Shown in pieces: positions 1 to 9,891 of a DNA stretch of 64,000 nt (the first letter of the stretch is position 1; each line of letters begins with the position of its first letter). Under the pieces are notes generated by a model, which worked only from the letters and a program-made list of their open reading frames with translations, made no database searches and was not told the DNA's origin. The stretch is taken from assembly GCF_001020565.1 (NCBI RefSeq), contig NZ_LDAS01000001.1, positions 100,402 through 164,401 of the forward strand, written 5' to 3'. The translations under genes were made by a program, and so were the position numbers. This DNA comes from Maribacter thermophilus (GTDB lineage: Bacteria > Bacteroidota > Bacteroidia > Flavobacteriales > Flavobacteriaceae).

Positions 1-1416
1 CGGGGACGGAACGCCGGACTATCTGGATCCCGATTCTTCTCCAGAGAAGGACACGGACGGGGACGGTGTGCCTGACAGTGCGGACCTTGACGACGACAAC
101 GACGGTATCTTGGATTCGGTGGAGGACCCGGACCTTGACGGTGACGGCGATCCCTTGACGGATCCCCTGGACACCGACGGCGATGGCATCCCGAACCATT
201 TGGACATCGACAGCGACAATGACGGCATTCCCGACAATGTGGAGGGACAGACGACGGCTGGTTATGTGGCACCGAACGATGACGACGAGGCGACGTAGGC
301 CTCGAACGACGGCGTGAACAGTGCCTACCCGCGCGGAGTTTCCCCGGTGGACACCGATGGTGATGGCACGCCGGACTAGATAGACCTTGACAGCGACGAC
401 GATACGGTTCCGGACAACAACGGGGGCCATGATTTTGATTATGACGGCGAGCCCGACAACGAATATACCGGTGTCGATACGGACGGCGACGGCCTTGACG
501 ATGGCTACGAGGGCAGTGATGTGGACGCCGGCTTTGACGTGAACGACGAGATAGACGATCCCGCGAACGACCTTCCCGATACGGATGGCACTGAGGACGT
601 TAACTACCGGGACCTTGACGATGACGGCGACGGCATCGACACCCCCGACGAGGACGCCGATGGCGATGGCGATCCTACCAACGACGATACGGATGGCGAC
701 GGAACGCCGGACTACCTAGATCCCGATTCTTCTCCCGAGAAGGACACGGACGGGGACGGTGTGCCCGACAGTGCTGACCTTGACGACGACAACGACGGCA
801 TATTGGATTCTGTGGAGGACCCGGACCTTGACGGTGACGGCGATCCCTTGACGGATCCCCTGGACACCGACGGCGATGGCATCCCGAACCATTTGGACAT
901 CGACAGCGACAATGACGGCATTCCCGACAACGTGGAGGGACAGACGACGGCTGGTTATGTGGCACCGAACGATGACGACGAGGCGACGTATGCCTCGAAC
1001 GACGGCGTGAACAGTGCCTACCCGGGCGGAGTTTCCCCGGTGGACACCGATGGTGATGGCACGCCGGACTATATAGACCTTGACAGCGACGACGATACGG
1101 TTCCGGACAACAATGAGGGCCATGATTTTGATTATGACGGCGAGCCCGAGAACGAATATACCGGTGTCGATACGGACGGCGACGGTCTTGACGACGGCTA
1201 CGAGGGCAGTGATGTGGACGACGGCTTTGACGTGAACGACGAGATAGACGATCCCGCGAACGACCTTCCCGATACGGATGGCACTGAGGACGTTAACTAC
1301 CGGGACCTTGACGATGACGGCGACGGCATCGACACCCCCGACGAGGACGCCGATGGCGATGGCGATCCTACCAACGACGATACGGATGGCGACGGAACGC
1401 CGGACTACCTAGATCC
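1..1416 (+). repeat. 693-bp (231-codon) in-frame tandem repeat, GC-rich
   Basis: Copy 1 covers 1-693 (it starts before the window), copy 2 covers 694-1386, and a partial third copy ends at 1416. For example, ggaacgccggacta recurs at 8, 701 and 1394, always 693 bp apart. The copies are about 97% identical by eye. The repeat is clearly richer in G+C than the DNA after 1417 and uses GC-ending Asp and Gly codons (gac, ggc), with a sharp change at the repeat edge. Confidence 0.9.
2..520 (+). pseudogene. Interrupted 5' part of a Ca-binding repeat adhesin (runs in from outside the window)
   Basis: This is the same reading frame as the open gene that follows, and it encodes Asp/Gly-rich thrombospondin-type-3-like units ([15 protein letters not shown]). 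It is copy 1 of a 693-bp tandem repeat. Two TAG codons interrupt it, at 296-298 and 377-379; both are TAT (Tyr) in copy 2, 693 bp downstream. Further replacements in the same stretch are Gly to Arg (332-334), Glu to Gly (422-424), Glu to Asp (455-457) and Asp to Ala (527-529). Differences before about position 290 are almost all silent. The damage is therefore confined to about 240 bp. It may be real decay, or base errors in a repeat that is hard to assemble. If it is an error, this stretch and the next feature are one large intact gene. Confidence 0.6.
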
Positions 1417-2029
1417 AAACATTGAATTATTGGATGTTGTTGATGATGATGTTTCCACCACTGAGAATACACCTGTAGATATCGATATATTGGAAAACGA
1501 CATGGATATACCTTCAGATGGAACATTGACCTTTACCGATCCATCTAATGGCATCGTAGAGGTGAATGACGGAGGTACTCCTGATGATATTAGCGACGAT
1601 ACGGTTACGTATACACCTAATGATGAATTCTATGGTACGGATACTTTTGAGTATACCATATGTGACTCTTTTGGTAATTGTGATACCGCAACGGTAACCA
1701 TAATGGTAGAAGAGTCCATATCTAAAAAAATTGTGGTAAACCAGATGGTTACGCCCAATGGAGATGGAAGAAACGACTTTTTGTTCATTAGAGGTACTGA
1801 AAACATTAGATATAGCAAGTTGAGGATTTTCAATAGATGGGGAGTGGCCGTTTATGAAGGAGAAAACTACAATAACCAAAATAATGTTTTCGATGGTAGG
1901 TCTAGAGGAAGGTCAACATTCAATGTTGAGAAATATCTACCAGCGGGTATCTATTATTACATTTTTGACTATACCACATTAGACGGAGAGAGTTTTGTGG
2001 ATAGTGAGTATCTTTACATTGATAGATAA
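521..2029 (+). CDS. T9SS type B sorting domain (CHU_C) Ca-binding repeat protein, open 3' part
   Basis: This is a secreted surface protein, probably an adhesin moved by the type IX secretion system. The open part reads about one and a half units of a 231-residue Asp-rich, thrombospondin-type-3-like repeat (calcium-binding motifs such as [12 protein letters not shown]). A cadherin/Big_9-like Ig domain follows at about residues 305-395 (from [12 protein letters not shown] to CDTATVTI), then a C-terminal CHU_C domain at about 405-502 ([35 protein letters not shown]). No signal peptide is present because the true start lies upstream of the window. The GTG at 521 is only the first possible start after the stops and is unlikely to be native. 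It is followed after 12 bp by a PorP/SprF gene, the usual partner arrangement. The close paralogue at 15959 has one repeat unit only. Confidence 0.8.
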   Translation: MDAGFDVNDEIDDPANDLPDTDGTEDVNYRDLDDDGDGIDTPDEDADGDGDPTNDDTDGDGTPDYLDPDSSPEKDTDGDGVPDSADLDDDNDGILDSVEDPDLDGDGDPLTDPLDTDGDGIPNHLDIDSDNDGIPDNVEGQTTAGYVAPNDDDEATYASNDGVNSAYPGGVSPVDTDGDGTPDYIDLDSDDDTVPDNNEGHDFDYDGEPENEYTGVDTDGDGLDDGYEGSDVDDGFDVNDEIDDPANDLPDTDGTEDVNYRDLDDDGDGIDTPDEDADGDGDPTNDDTDGDGTPDYLDPNIELLDVVDDDVSTTENTPVDIDILENDMDIPSDGTLTFTDPSNGIVEVNDGGTPDDISDDTVTYTPNDEFYGTDTFEYTICDSFGNCDTATVTIMVEESISKKIVVNQMVTPNGDGRNDFLFIRGTENIRYSKLRIFNRWGVAVYEGENYNNQNNVFDGRSRGRSTFNVEKYLPAGIYYYIFDYTTLDGESFVDSEYLYIDR

Positions 2030-2041
2030 TATCATAACAGT

Positions 2042-2995
2042 ATGAATATCAGAAATAAAGTTCTTAGCTTATTAGCAATTTCATTACTTTTTTTAGGGGT
2101 AATAAATGCACAACAAGATGCCCAATATACTCAGTATATGTTCAATACTATGAGTGTGAACCCTGCTTATGCGGGCTCTCGGGGACAATTAAGTATTGCG
2201 GCTCTTTACCGTTCCCAATGGGTTGGTCTAGATGGTGCCCCTACTACTCAAACATTAAACCTTCATTCACCTATCCGTAACAGTAAATTGGGTTATGGAG
2301 TGTCTATAGTTAATGATGAAATTGGTAATGGTACGGTACAAGAAACCTATTTTGATGCTGTTCTTTCCTATACTATAGATGTATCAAGGGAAGGGAAACT
2401 ATCTTTTGGTCTAAAGGCCGGTGGTAATTTATTGAACCTTGATTTTACCAAGCTGAGAAATTTCGATGCGGAACCTGTTAATTCCAATAATATAGAAAAC
2501 AAGTTTTCGCCAAATATCGGACTTGGGTTTTACTATCATTCCAATAAATTTTACGCAGGTTTGTCTGCACCTAATCTTTTACAGACAGAACATTTCGACA
2601 ATTCTGAAACAGATGCAAATTCCGTTCAGTTTTTATCCAAAGAAAGAATAAACTTTTATTTTATTACGGGATATGTCTTTGACCTAAACGGTAATCTTAA
2701 GTTTAAGCCTGCACTTCTTACAAAAGTGGTTGGCGGTGCACCTTTACAGGTAGATTTATCGGCTAACTTTATGTTTAACGAAAAATTCACTTTTGGGGCT
2801 GCCTACCGATGGGATGCTGCAGTAAGTGCTATGGCCGGGTTTCAGATTTCAGAACAGTTTATGCTGGGGCTTGCCTACGATAGAGAAACAACTGAATTGG
2901 GAGGAACTCAGTTCAATGATGGTTCTTTTGAGGTCTTTTTAAGATTCGAATTGGTAAAATCTTTCCAAAGATTAGTGTCACCACGTTTCTTCTAA
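2042..2995 (+). CDS. PorP/SprF family type IX secretion system membrane protein
   Basis: This 317-residue outer-membrane protein of the PorP/SprF family has a signal peptide of about 23 residues ending INAQQ, then the family-typical start QDAQYTQYMFNTMSVNPAYAGSRG and SQWVGLDGAP, and a C-terminal part with DRETTELGG and a terminal SPRFF. SprF in Flavobacterium is needed for export of the adhesin SprB, and homologues usually sit next to a CHU_C-domain protein. Here the CHU_C gene ends 12 bp upstream and a PorE-like gene starts 2 bp downstream, so the three are likely one operon. The protein is strongly similar along its length to the product at 17997-18950, which indicates duplication. The family role is known; the specific cargo is inferred from position. 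Confidence 0.93.
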   Translation: MNIRNKVLSLLAISLLFLGVINAQQDAQYTQYMFNTMSVNPAYAGSRGQLSIAALYRSQWVGLDGAPTTQTLNLHSPIRNSKLGYGVSIVNDEIGNGTVQETYFDAVLSYTIDVSREGKLSFGLKAGGNLLNLDFTKLRNFDAEPVNSNNIENKFSPNIGLGFYYHSNKFYAGLSAPNLLQTEHFDNSETDANSVQFLSKERINFYFITGYVFDLNGNLKFKPALLTKVVGGAPLQVDLSANFMFNEKFTFGAAYRWDAAVSAMAGFQISEQFMLGLAYDRETTELGGTQFNDGSFEVFLRFELVKSFQRLVSPRFF

Positions 2996-2997
2996 AT

Positions 2998-4953
2998 ATG
3001 AACAATCACATGATGAAAAAAATACAGTTTCTCATTTTTATTGGGCTCATAATCAATATAAACAGCACTTTTGCTCAAGAAAGATTGCTTAATAAAGGGA
3101 ATGAAAAGTATGAAGAGTACTCTTTCAGGCCCGCAATAGATATCTATAAAAAGGTATTGGAAAAAGGATATGCCTCCGCAGACCTATTAAGAAAGCTGGG
3201 AAATTCTTATTATTATAATGCAGACTACAAAGAAGCAGGTGAGACTTATGCCCAACTGGTTTCTGATTATCCTACTGAAATTACGGCCGAAGATTATTTT
3301 AAATATGCCCAATCATTAAAATCATTGGGAGACTACGAAAAGGCCAGTACTATAATGGCAAAATTTTCTGAGATAACATCGAATGATTTAAGGGCCAGTG
3401 AATATAAAACGGAACGCGATTATCTGGCGGAAATAAAGGCAAACTCGGGCAGATATGAACTTAGGACATTCGAATATAATTCTCCTTATACAGAATTTGC
3501 ACCTTCGTATTATAAAGAGGGACTAATATTCTCGTCCGATAGGGATACAGGTAATTTTGCCAGATATAGACATACATGGAACTCGAAGGATTTTTTAGAT
3601 TTATATAAGGTTAATGCAGATAGTTCTTCCATCGATAATGTAGTCAAGCTTGGAGATAATGTTAATACTAGATTGCATGAATCTACGTCCATCACAACCA
3701 AAGATGGGCAAACAATGTACTTTACCCGTAACAATGTAGTAGAGGGTAAGTACAAAAAAGATGATAAAGGTATAATTAGGTTAAAGATTTTTAGGGCTCA
3801 ATTAATGGAAGATGGTACATGGGGTGAAATCGAGGAATTGCCATTTAACAGCGATTCGTATTCTGTGGCCCACCCTGCATTGAGTCCCGATGAAAAAACA
3901 CTGTATTTTGCTTCTGATATGCCAGGATCTATAGGTGAGTCCGATATTTTTAAAGTTGCAATCAATAATGACCGAACTTTTGGGCCTCCCATAAATCTTG
4001 GTTCAAACATAAATACAGAGGCAAGGGAAACTTTTCCTTTTGTTACCAACGAGGAGATATTATATTTTTCTTCGGATGGGCACCCTGGTTTAGGTGGGTT
4101 GGATGTTTTTGCAACCAAGATCAAACGAAACGATTTTACTGGTAAGGTTATGAACGTAGGCGAACCTGTCAATAGTATTAAAGACGATTTTACCTTTATT
4201 TTTAATGAAGAAACCAAACAAGGTTACCTTGCCTCTAATAGAGATGGCGGTCAAGGTTTTGATGATATATATAGTTTTATAGAAAAAGAACCACTAATTT
4301 TTGATTGTGTCCAGCAAGTTACCGGTACCGTTCGGGATAAGATTTCCAATCAAGTATTGGTAGGGGCAACCATTAAGGTCATTAATGAGGAAAATGAGGA
4401 ATTACTATCTACGATAACCGATTCCGATGGAGAATACAGCCTGACCTTGGATTGTAATCAAGGTAATTTCGTGAGAGCTCTAATGGAGGGGTATGTGCCG
4501 CATGAGGAGTATATTGGTGAATCTGACGGTAAGCCAAAAATTATTGATTTTTATCTCGAAAGAGATAGGGTAACGGCCGGTTTTGGAGACGATTTGGCAA
4601 AATTATTACAACTAAGTACTATTTACTTTGATTTTGATAAGTATAACATTCGTAAAGATTCTGAAGTAGAAATAGAAAAGGTGATTGCGGCAATGGAAAA
4701 ATATCCTAGCCTAAAGTTAAAAGTAAATTCACATACAGATAGTAGAGGTCCTGCAGCTTATAATTTATGGCTTTCACAAAAGAGGGCCGAATCTACTGTA
4801 GATTATATGGTGAAAAGAGGAATATCTCCCGATCGTTTGGTGTCAGAAGGTTATGGCGAATCTAAACTTTTGAACGAATGTGCTGACGGTGTTAAATGTT
4901 CTGCTGAAAAACACGAGTATAACAGGCGTTCTGAGTTTATAATTCTAGAATAA
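2998..4953 (+). CDS. PorE-like OmpA family protein (TPR, propeller, CarboxypepD-reg, OmpA C-terminal)
   Basis: This 651-residue exported protein has a signal peptide (about 1-27, ending TFAQ) and TPR-like helices at about 30-145. A PD40/beta-propeller region spans about 165-430, with repeated motifs such as SPDEKTLYFASD and YFSSDGHPGLGGLD. A carboxypeptidase regulatory-like domain lies at about 440-515 and an OmpA C-terminal peptidoglycan-binding domain at about 540-650 (IYFDFDKYNIR, SHTDSRGPAAYN, LSQKRAESTVDYM, NRRSEF). This is the domain order of PorE, which anchors the T9SS to peptidoglycan; many flavobacteria also carry paralogues beside PorP/SprF genes. Because it sits in an adhesin cassette, it may be such an accessory copy rather than the core PorE. 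ATG codons at 3010 and 3013 are possible alternative starts. Confidence 0.88.
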   Translation: MNNHMMKKIQFLIFIGLIININSTFAQERLLNKGNEKYEEYSFRPAIDIYKKVLEKGYASADLLRKLGNSYYYNADYKEAGETYAQLVSDYPTEITAEDYFKYAQSLKSLGDYEKASTIMAKFSEITSNDLRASEYKTERDYLAEIKANSGRYELRTFEYNSPYTEFAPSYYKEGLIFSSDRDTGNFARYRHTWNSKDFLDLYKVNADSSSIDNVVKLGDNVNTRLHESTSITTKDGQTMYFTRNNVVEGKYKKDDKGIIRLKIFRAQLMEDGTWGEIEELPFNSDSYSVAHPALSPDEKTLYFASDMPGSIGESDIFKVAINNDRTFGPPINLGSNINTEARETFPFVTNEEILYFSSDGHPGLGGLDVFATKIKRNDFTGKVMNVGEPVNSIKDDFTFIFNEETKQGYLASNRDGGQGFDDIYSFIEKEPLIFDCVQQVTGTVRDKISNQVLVGATIKVINEENEELLSTITDSDGEYSLTLDCNQGNFVRALMEGYVPHEEYIGESDGKPKIIDFYLERDRVTAGFGDDLAKLLQLSTIYFDFDKYNIRKDSEVEIEKVIAAMEKYPSLKLKVNSHTDSRGPAAYNLWLSQKRAESTVDYMVKRGISPDRLVSEGYGESKLLNECADGVKCSAEKHEYNRRSEFIILE

Positions 4954-5398
4954 GAAAAATATTCTATAATTTTTAATGGTCAGCATGCCCATAGTGTAGT
5001 TCTATAAACAGAATATAGCCAGCGTTGTTGTGCTATTTTGTTGGAGGTACATTCGTTATGGTATGCCCTAGAAGGGCAAGTGCCCTGTTAGAAAAATAGA
5101 AGTGAATTTACTCCATTACCACTGTTGTTTTACAGTAATCAAGAACTAATAGGAAAATCACAGATGAAAGAAAATCCTGAATTTATGGGTCTGTAATAGA
5201 CTACAATTCTTTCATTTAAGCTCAAAAGCCCTGTTTTTAAAGTGGTTTTGATGGCTTGCCATCGTTTTTTTATTCCGATACTTCTAGTTTAAGGGTGTTT
5301 ACAACATTTTTTTTTCTCTTTTTTTTGAATAGCTGATTTTTGGAATACCTAATAATCAGCTAAATACTCCCCTTAAATTAGCAGTTTAATAATTAACA
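4954..5398. other. 445-bp intergenic region without a recognised gene
   Basis: AT-rich DNA between the PorE-like gene and the FG-GAP protein gene. I see no ORF of note, no tRNA and no hairpin with a U-tract. It probably holds the terminator of the upstream operon and the promoter of the downstream gene, but I could not pick out a convincing TAnnTTTG element. Confidence 0.6.
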
Positions 5399-8300
5399 AT
5401 GAAAATTCCCGAAATCAGGAATTGCATTTTAGCTAAGCAAAGTCTACTCTTAATGGCTATGTTTTGCACGGTACTAATAAGTGCACAGACCACATTTACG
5501 GAAAGTGCGGCTTCTTATGGGCTGAACTTAGGCCAGAGGAAAGATGGTGGACATGCTTGGTCAGATTTTAATGGAGATGGCCTTATCGATGTTTTGGTAT
5601 TAGAAAACAACAATGGGAATAGTACTAAGAGTTTTTTGATGCGTCAGTCACCAGCTGGTACTTTTACCAATGTACAAAGTACTTTGGCTCCGGGTATGCT
5701 TGGCGACGCGGCAGAGAGGCAAGCGGTTTGGGGAGATTTGAACAACGATGGCCGGCCCGATTTTATGATCAATTCCCACGGTAGTTATGGATCGGGAGTG
5801 GCAATTCAGATCTTTATACAAAATGCAAACGGTACTTTTGGAAATGGGGCGGGAGGTACTGCCCCTATTACCATAGGAAGATCGGGGGCTACTATTAATA
5901 TTAGTAATTTAAATACGGAAGGAGCGGGTTTCTTCGATTTTGAGGGGGATGGTGATTTAGATATATTCTTCGATAGCCACGATTTTGGGATAGAGCTGTT
6001 AAGGAACAACTATATAGACCACACCACCCATAGCATTGTAAATCCGGCCCCGACCAGTTTGTTTACCCATATCACAACGGGCAATGGCAATGGCGTTACC
6101 CAGTATGGTTTAAACCAATATGCGACCGATGGCGATTATGGTACGGCGGCAGATGTGAATGATGATGGATGGGTCGATATTTTTATGAGAAAACGTGACG
6201 AAAACGATTTCTTTCTCAATCAAGGGGGCATGTTCGCCAACGGGGCAGACTTGGGTCAGGCCAATAATAGTAATAAGGGAGGCAATGGATTGTGGGATTT
6301 GGACAATGACGGGGATCTAGATGCGGTATGGACAGAAAATGGTTTAACCCAAATATATAGAAACGATGGGGCGGGAGTTTGGACGGCCCTGGGGTCGAGC
6401 GTTTTTCCCGGTCTGCCACAACCCTCAAATACCAATAGCGGCTCCTCTTCTGCACGAATAGATGCCTTGGCCGGTGGTGATATCGATAACGATGGAGATA
6501 TCGATTTGCTTCTAGTGGGGAATAGTAGAAGTTATTTGTTCATCAATCAGTTAAATAGTCCTACTCCCGCACCAGGGGTGGTAGGTAGCGGGGCACCAAT
6601 GACCTTTAGCCTGGATCCGGAAACTTTTAACAGTGGCAGGGATGGCGAGGGTACCACCATGGTCGATATCGATGACGACGGAGACCTCGATATCTATATG
6701 AATATCAACAACAGTTCCAATCAACTTTATATCAATAACCTACCCGCGGCCAACAGAAACAATCACTTAATAGTAAATGTGACCGAAGACCGTTCGGCCG
6801 ATGGCACTACAGGGGGATTTCCGGGCCGTGTGGCCATTGGTACCAATGTAATCATAAAAGACTGTGCCGGTAACATCGTCAGCGGACTTAGGCAGGTCAA
6901 CGGGGTGTACGGTCATGGTACCCAACAACCCGAACAGGTTCATTTTGGCTTGCCCTTGGGGGAAAATGAAACCTATATTATAGAGGTTAGATATCCCAAT
7001 TTTGTACACCCTACCAATGGGGTTACCCGATTGGTCGCCACTACCGTGGCACAACCCAGTACCATAGCCGGAACCAACCATTATTCGATGACCACTACGG
7101 ATGCCGAAACCATTGAAAATCCCAATCCTCCTATTGCCAACGATGATTTGGAGGTCGTTTCCTACGGAAACACGGTTTCTGTCCAAATCGATCTGTTCGC
7201 AAACGATTCCGAACCCGATGGGGAAAACTTTTTTATAGAAAGTGTGGTACAACCTGCTATCGGAAGTGTAACGATAGACGATGCGGATAACGGTTTGGTT
7301 ACCTATACCTACAGCGGGGCAACAGCTTTCCCCGGAACTACCTTCGAATATACCATTACCGATGCTACATCCACGATTTGCCCCGCACAGGGGAAAAGCG
7401 ATACGGCAACGGTGACCGTTTATGAGCCTTGCGCAGATCCGGCAGGTATAGATACCGATGGCGACGGGATCAATGATATATGCGATTTGGATAACGACAA
7501 CGATGGTATTTTGGACACCGATGAATGTATCGACTCTTCTGCACTTGTTGAAAATGGCGATTTTACCGATTGGATATTTTATAACAGTTGGACAGGCTCT
7601 GGGCAAAGTTGGAATAAAAATGCCAACCGTGCCTATTATGCACAATGGAATGGTGCCGGTACGGCTACATTTTATCAAACCATCAACGTATCTCCCAATA
7701 TTTTAAATACCATCACTTTTGACGTCGGTGCCTATGCCGATCATTCCGGCGAATCAACGCTTGAAGTTAAGATAGATGGCGTAGTATACTATACGGAAAC
7801 CTCTACTCAGATAGCAGCTACTAACGGGGGGAATTCCCAAGATAACAACGAGACATTGAACATGGTTTCCAGAAGCTTCTCTTTTACACCAACTACAAGC
7901 ACTGTAATATTAAGTTTTGATGGATCTTCACCGGTAAATAATCACGATTTGTTATATGTAGACAATGTAATGTTAAGTACCGGTTGTGGGGATTTGGATG
8001 GTGATGGTATTACAGCTGTTTACGATTTGGACAGTGACGGGGATGGGTGTTTTGATGCATTGGAAGGAGACGGTGGTTTGGATTTTTCCGATTTAGAAAG
8101 CAACGGAACCATTTCAGGATCCGTAGATAGTAATGGAGTTCCAATAGCGGTGAGTGGTGGTCAGGGAAAAGGCAGTAGTGCGGATTACACAGTTACCTCG
8201 GGTCTATGTGATGACGATGGTGATGGGGTGGACAATGCGAATGATAAATGTCCGTATTTCGATGATGCCATTGATAGTGATAACGATGGTATACCCGATG

Positions 8301-9481
8301 GGTGTGATGTAGATGACGATAATGATGGTGTCTCAGATTGTGATGAATCTACTGAAAGTGTATCAAATGAGTTCGCATGGACCATGAATTCCCCTGCTGG
8401 AAATCTGGAAATGGATACCGATTATACGCCGGAAATAAATGATTGGATATTGGACGAAACCAAGACTATGGTCCTGAACAGCCCCATGTTCAGTGTTAGT
8501 GGTAGTAATTTACGAATAGAACCTGTGTCTTCAGCGAATAAAGAGGAAGCTGTTGCCAACGGCGATTATGTAGAAATATCTTTTACCACGGGGTCCGAGC
8601 TATCTTCATTTCACTTGAGTCAAATTAGGTCAGGTTGGTACCAACCTAATCAAGGGGATTCTTATTATACGGCAACGGCCTATACCAAAGTAGGTTCTGA
8701 CGTTTGGACAACTTTGTCCGAAGATGTTTTACATACCGACGATGGAAGTACCTATGCTACTTTTCAACATTTAGGAGCCGATCCGCTTTATTTGGATGCG
8801 AATACCGAGTATGCATTTCGATTTTATGTATACGGGCAAATAGATGATTCTTCCCAATCTTATTCAATTTTGGATGATATCGCTTTCGGATTTACAGCTT
8901 GTAGAAACGGTGATTTGGATGGAGACACCACACCTAATCATTTAGACGATGATAGCGATGATGATGGTTGTAGCGACGCCGATGAGGCTTATGGAGCGGG
9001 TACGGATACGGATAGCAACGGAATGTACGGCTCGGGTAACCCAACGGTCAATTCGGACGGTTCGGTCGCAGCAGCTTCTTATGACGCGCCAAGGGATGGG
9101 GACTCTAACGGAAACTATGATTTTTTGCAGTCAGGTACAGCTCCTTCGATTACTGTACAACCCCAGGACGTTATCGTGTGTAGTGGTTGTAATACTACTA
9201 TGGAAGTATCGGCATCTAGTTCGGATAGTTATCAATGGCAATTATATAATGGTACGATATGGGAGGATTTGACAGATACGGGAATACATAGTGGAACAAC
9301 AACAAGTACACTCACTATTACCAATCCGCCCAATACTGCCAATGGAAATCAATATAGGGTCATAGTATCTAACTCAGCGTTCGTATGTAGTACTGAAGTT
9401 TCAGATATAGCCACTCTCAACCTTCAGGAAACTACCGTGATTACCAATCGAAGAATTACGTATAGGATTAAAAAAGATTAA
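5399..9481 (+). CDS. Large secreted FG-GAP/VCBS, ASPIC-UnbV-like, thrombospondin type 3 and Ig-like repeat protein
   Basis: This 1360-residue protein has an N-terminal signal (LLLMAMFCTVLISAQ). Seven FG-GAP/VCBS motifs lie at about 50-440 (DFNGDGLIDVLV, DLNNDGRPDFMI, DVNDDGWVDIFM, DIDNDGDIDLLL), followed by an ASPIC/UnbV-like stretch (VNGVYGHGTQQPEQVHFGL) and an Ig/cadherin-like domain. Thrombospondin-type-3 Ca-binding runs are interleaved with two jelly-roll-like segments (near 710-860 and 1000-1190), and a final Ig-like domain precedes the C terminus. It is probably an extracellular or surface protein; no enzyme motif is seen. Unlike its neighbours it has no C-terminal CHU_C sorting domain and ends in a short basic tail (TTVITNRRITYRIKKD). 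No remnant of a sorting domain is apparent in the following 400 bp. Its function is unknown. Confidence 0.8.
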   Translation: MKIPEIRNCILAKQSLLLMAMFCTVLISAQTTFTESAASYGLNLGQRKDGGHAWSDFNGDGLIDVLVLENNNGNSTKSFLMRQSPAGTFTNVQSTLAPGMLGDAAERQAVWGDLNNDGRPDFMINSHGSYGSGVAIQIFIQNANGTFGNGAGGTAPITIGRSGATINISNLNTEGAGFFDFEGDGDLDIFFDSHDFGIELLRNNYIDHTTHSIVNPAPTSLFTHITTGNGNGVTQYGLNQYATDGDYGTAADVNDDGWVDIFMRKRDENDFFLNQGGMFANGADLGQANNSNKGGNGLWDLDNDGDLDAVWTENGLTQIYRNDGAGVWTALGSSVFPGLPQPSNTNSGSSSARIDALAGGDIDNDGDIDLLLVGNSRSYLFINQLNSPTPAPGVVGSGAPMTFSLDPETFNSGRDGEGTTMVDIDDDGDLDIYMNINNSSNQLYINNLPAANRNNHLIVNVTEDRSADGTTGGFPGRVAIGTNVIIKDCAGNIVSGLRQVNGVYGHGTQQPEQVHFGLPLGENETYIIEVRYPNFVHPTNGVTRLVATTVAQPSTIAGTNHYSMTTTDAETIENPNPPIANDDLEVVSYGNTVSVQIDLFANDSEPDGENFFIESVVQPAIGSVTIDDADNGLVTYTYSGATAFPGTTFEYTITDATSTICPAQGKSDTATVTVYEPCADPAGIDTDGDGINDICDLDNDNDGILDTDECIDSSALVENGDFTDWIFYNSWTGSGQSWNKNANRAYYAQWNGAGTATFYQTINVSPNILNTITFDVGAYADHSGESTLEVKIDGVVYYTETSTQIAATNGGNSQDNNETLNMVSRSFSFTPTTSTVILSFDGSSPVNNHDLLYVDNVMLSTGCGDLDGDGITAVYDLDSDGDGCFDALEGDGGLDFSDLESNGTISGSVDSNGVPIAVSGGQGKGSSADYTVTSGLCDDDGDGVDNANDKCPYFDDAIDSDNDGIPDGCDVDDDNDGVSDCDESTESVSNEFAWTMNSPAGNLEMDTDYTPEINDWILDETKTMVLNSPMFSVSGSNLRIEPVSSANKEEAVANGDYVEISFTTGSELSSFHLSQIRSGWYQPNQGDSYYTATAYTKVGSDVWTTLSEDVLHTDDGSTYATFQHLGADPLYLDANTEYAFRFYVYGQIDDSSQSYSILDDIAFGFTACRNGDLDGDTTPNHLDDDSDDDGCSDADEAYGAGTDTDSNGMYGSGNPTVNSDGSVAAASYDAPRDGDSNGNYDFLQSGTAPSITVQPQDVIVCSGCNTTMEVSASSSDSYQWQLYNGTIWEDLTDTGIHSGTTTSTLTITNPPNTANGNQYRVIVSNSAFVCSTEVSDIATLNLQETTVITNRRITYRIKKD

Positions 9482-9891
9482 GTTGATATCTAATTTTTAG
9501 TACTATCATAACCTCTTTAATTTTTTTGATTAAGCTATGGCTTTTTGCGTAGAAAGTTGAACCTACAACTATCAGGTGTATAATGATAAACACTTCTTGG
9601 TTATATGTTTCTATTAAAAAGTTATATATAGGGTCAATCTTTTGCAACCCTAACTATTATAGGGTGTTTTCGATAAAATGTATATAAATATGAATAATGT
9701 AAACCTCATGTTTGTCTATCTATACTGTACAAATAACTCAGTACACAACATTTATTTTAAAGGGTAAACCTTAAAATGAATCTTTGCCAGATATGATTGT
9801 GGGGTAAATCTACATTGATTTCATTGAGGTCAATTTACCATCCATATTATAACCAAGAATAAAACTTTAGAGACTATAGGGATTTCTGAAA
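9482..9891. other. 410-bp intergenic region without a recognised gene
   Basis: Strongly AT-rich DNA ahead of the 2012-residue repeat protein. I see no ORF with protein-like composition, no RNA gene and no clear terminator. It should contain the promoter of the three-gene operon 9892-18950. Confidence 0.55.

Noticed and set aside
675-1123. Minus-strand frames over the GC-rich repeat
   Set aside because: They arise because GC-rich DNA with few stops gives open antisense frames; their Arg/Pro- or Ile/Val-rich composition is not protein-like.
6767-7678. Minus-strand frame of about 300 codons inside the FG-GAP protein gene
   Set aside because: Its composition mirrors the sense codons, and the sense protein has clear domains across the same stretch.
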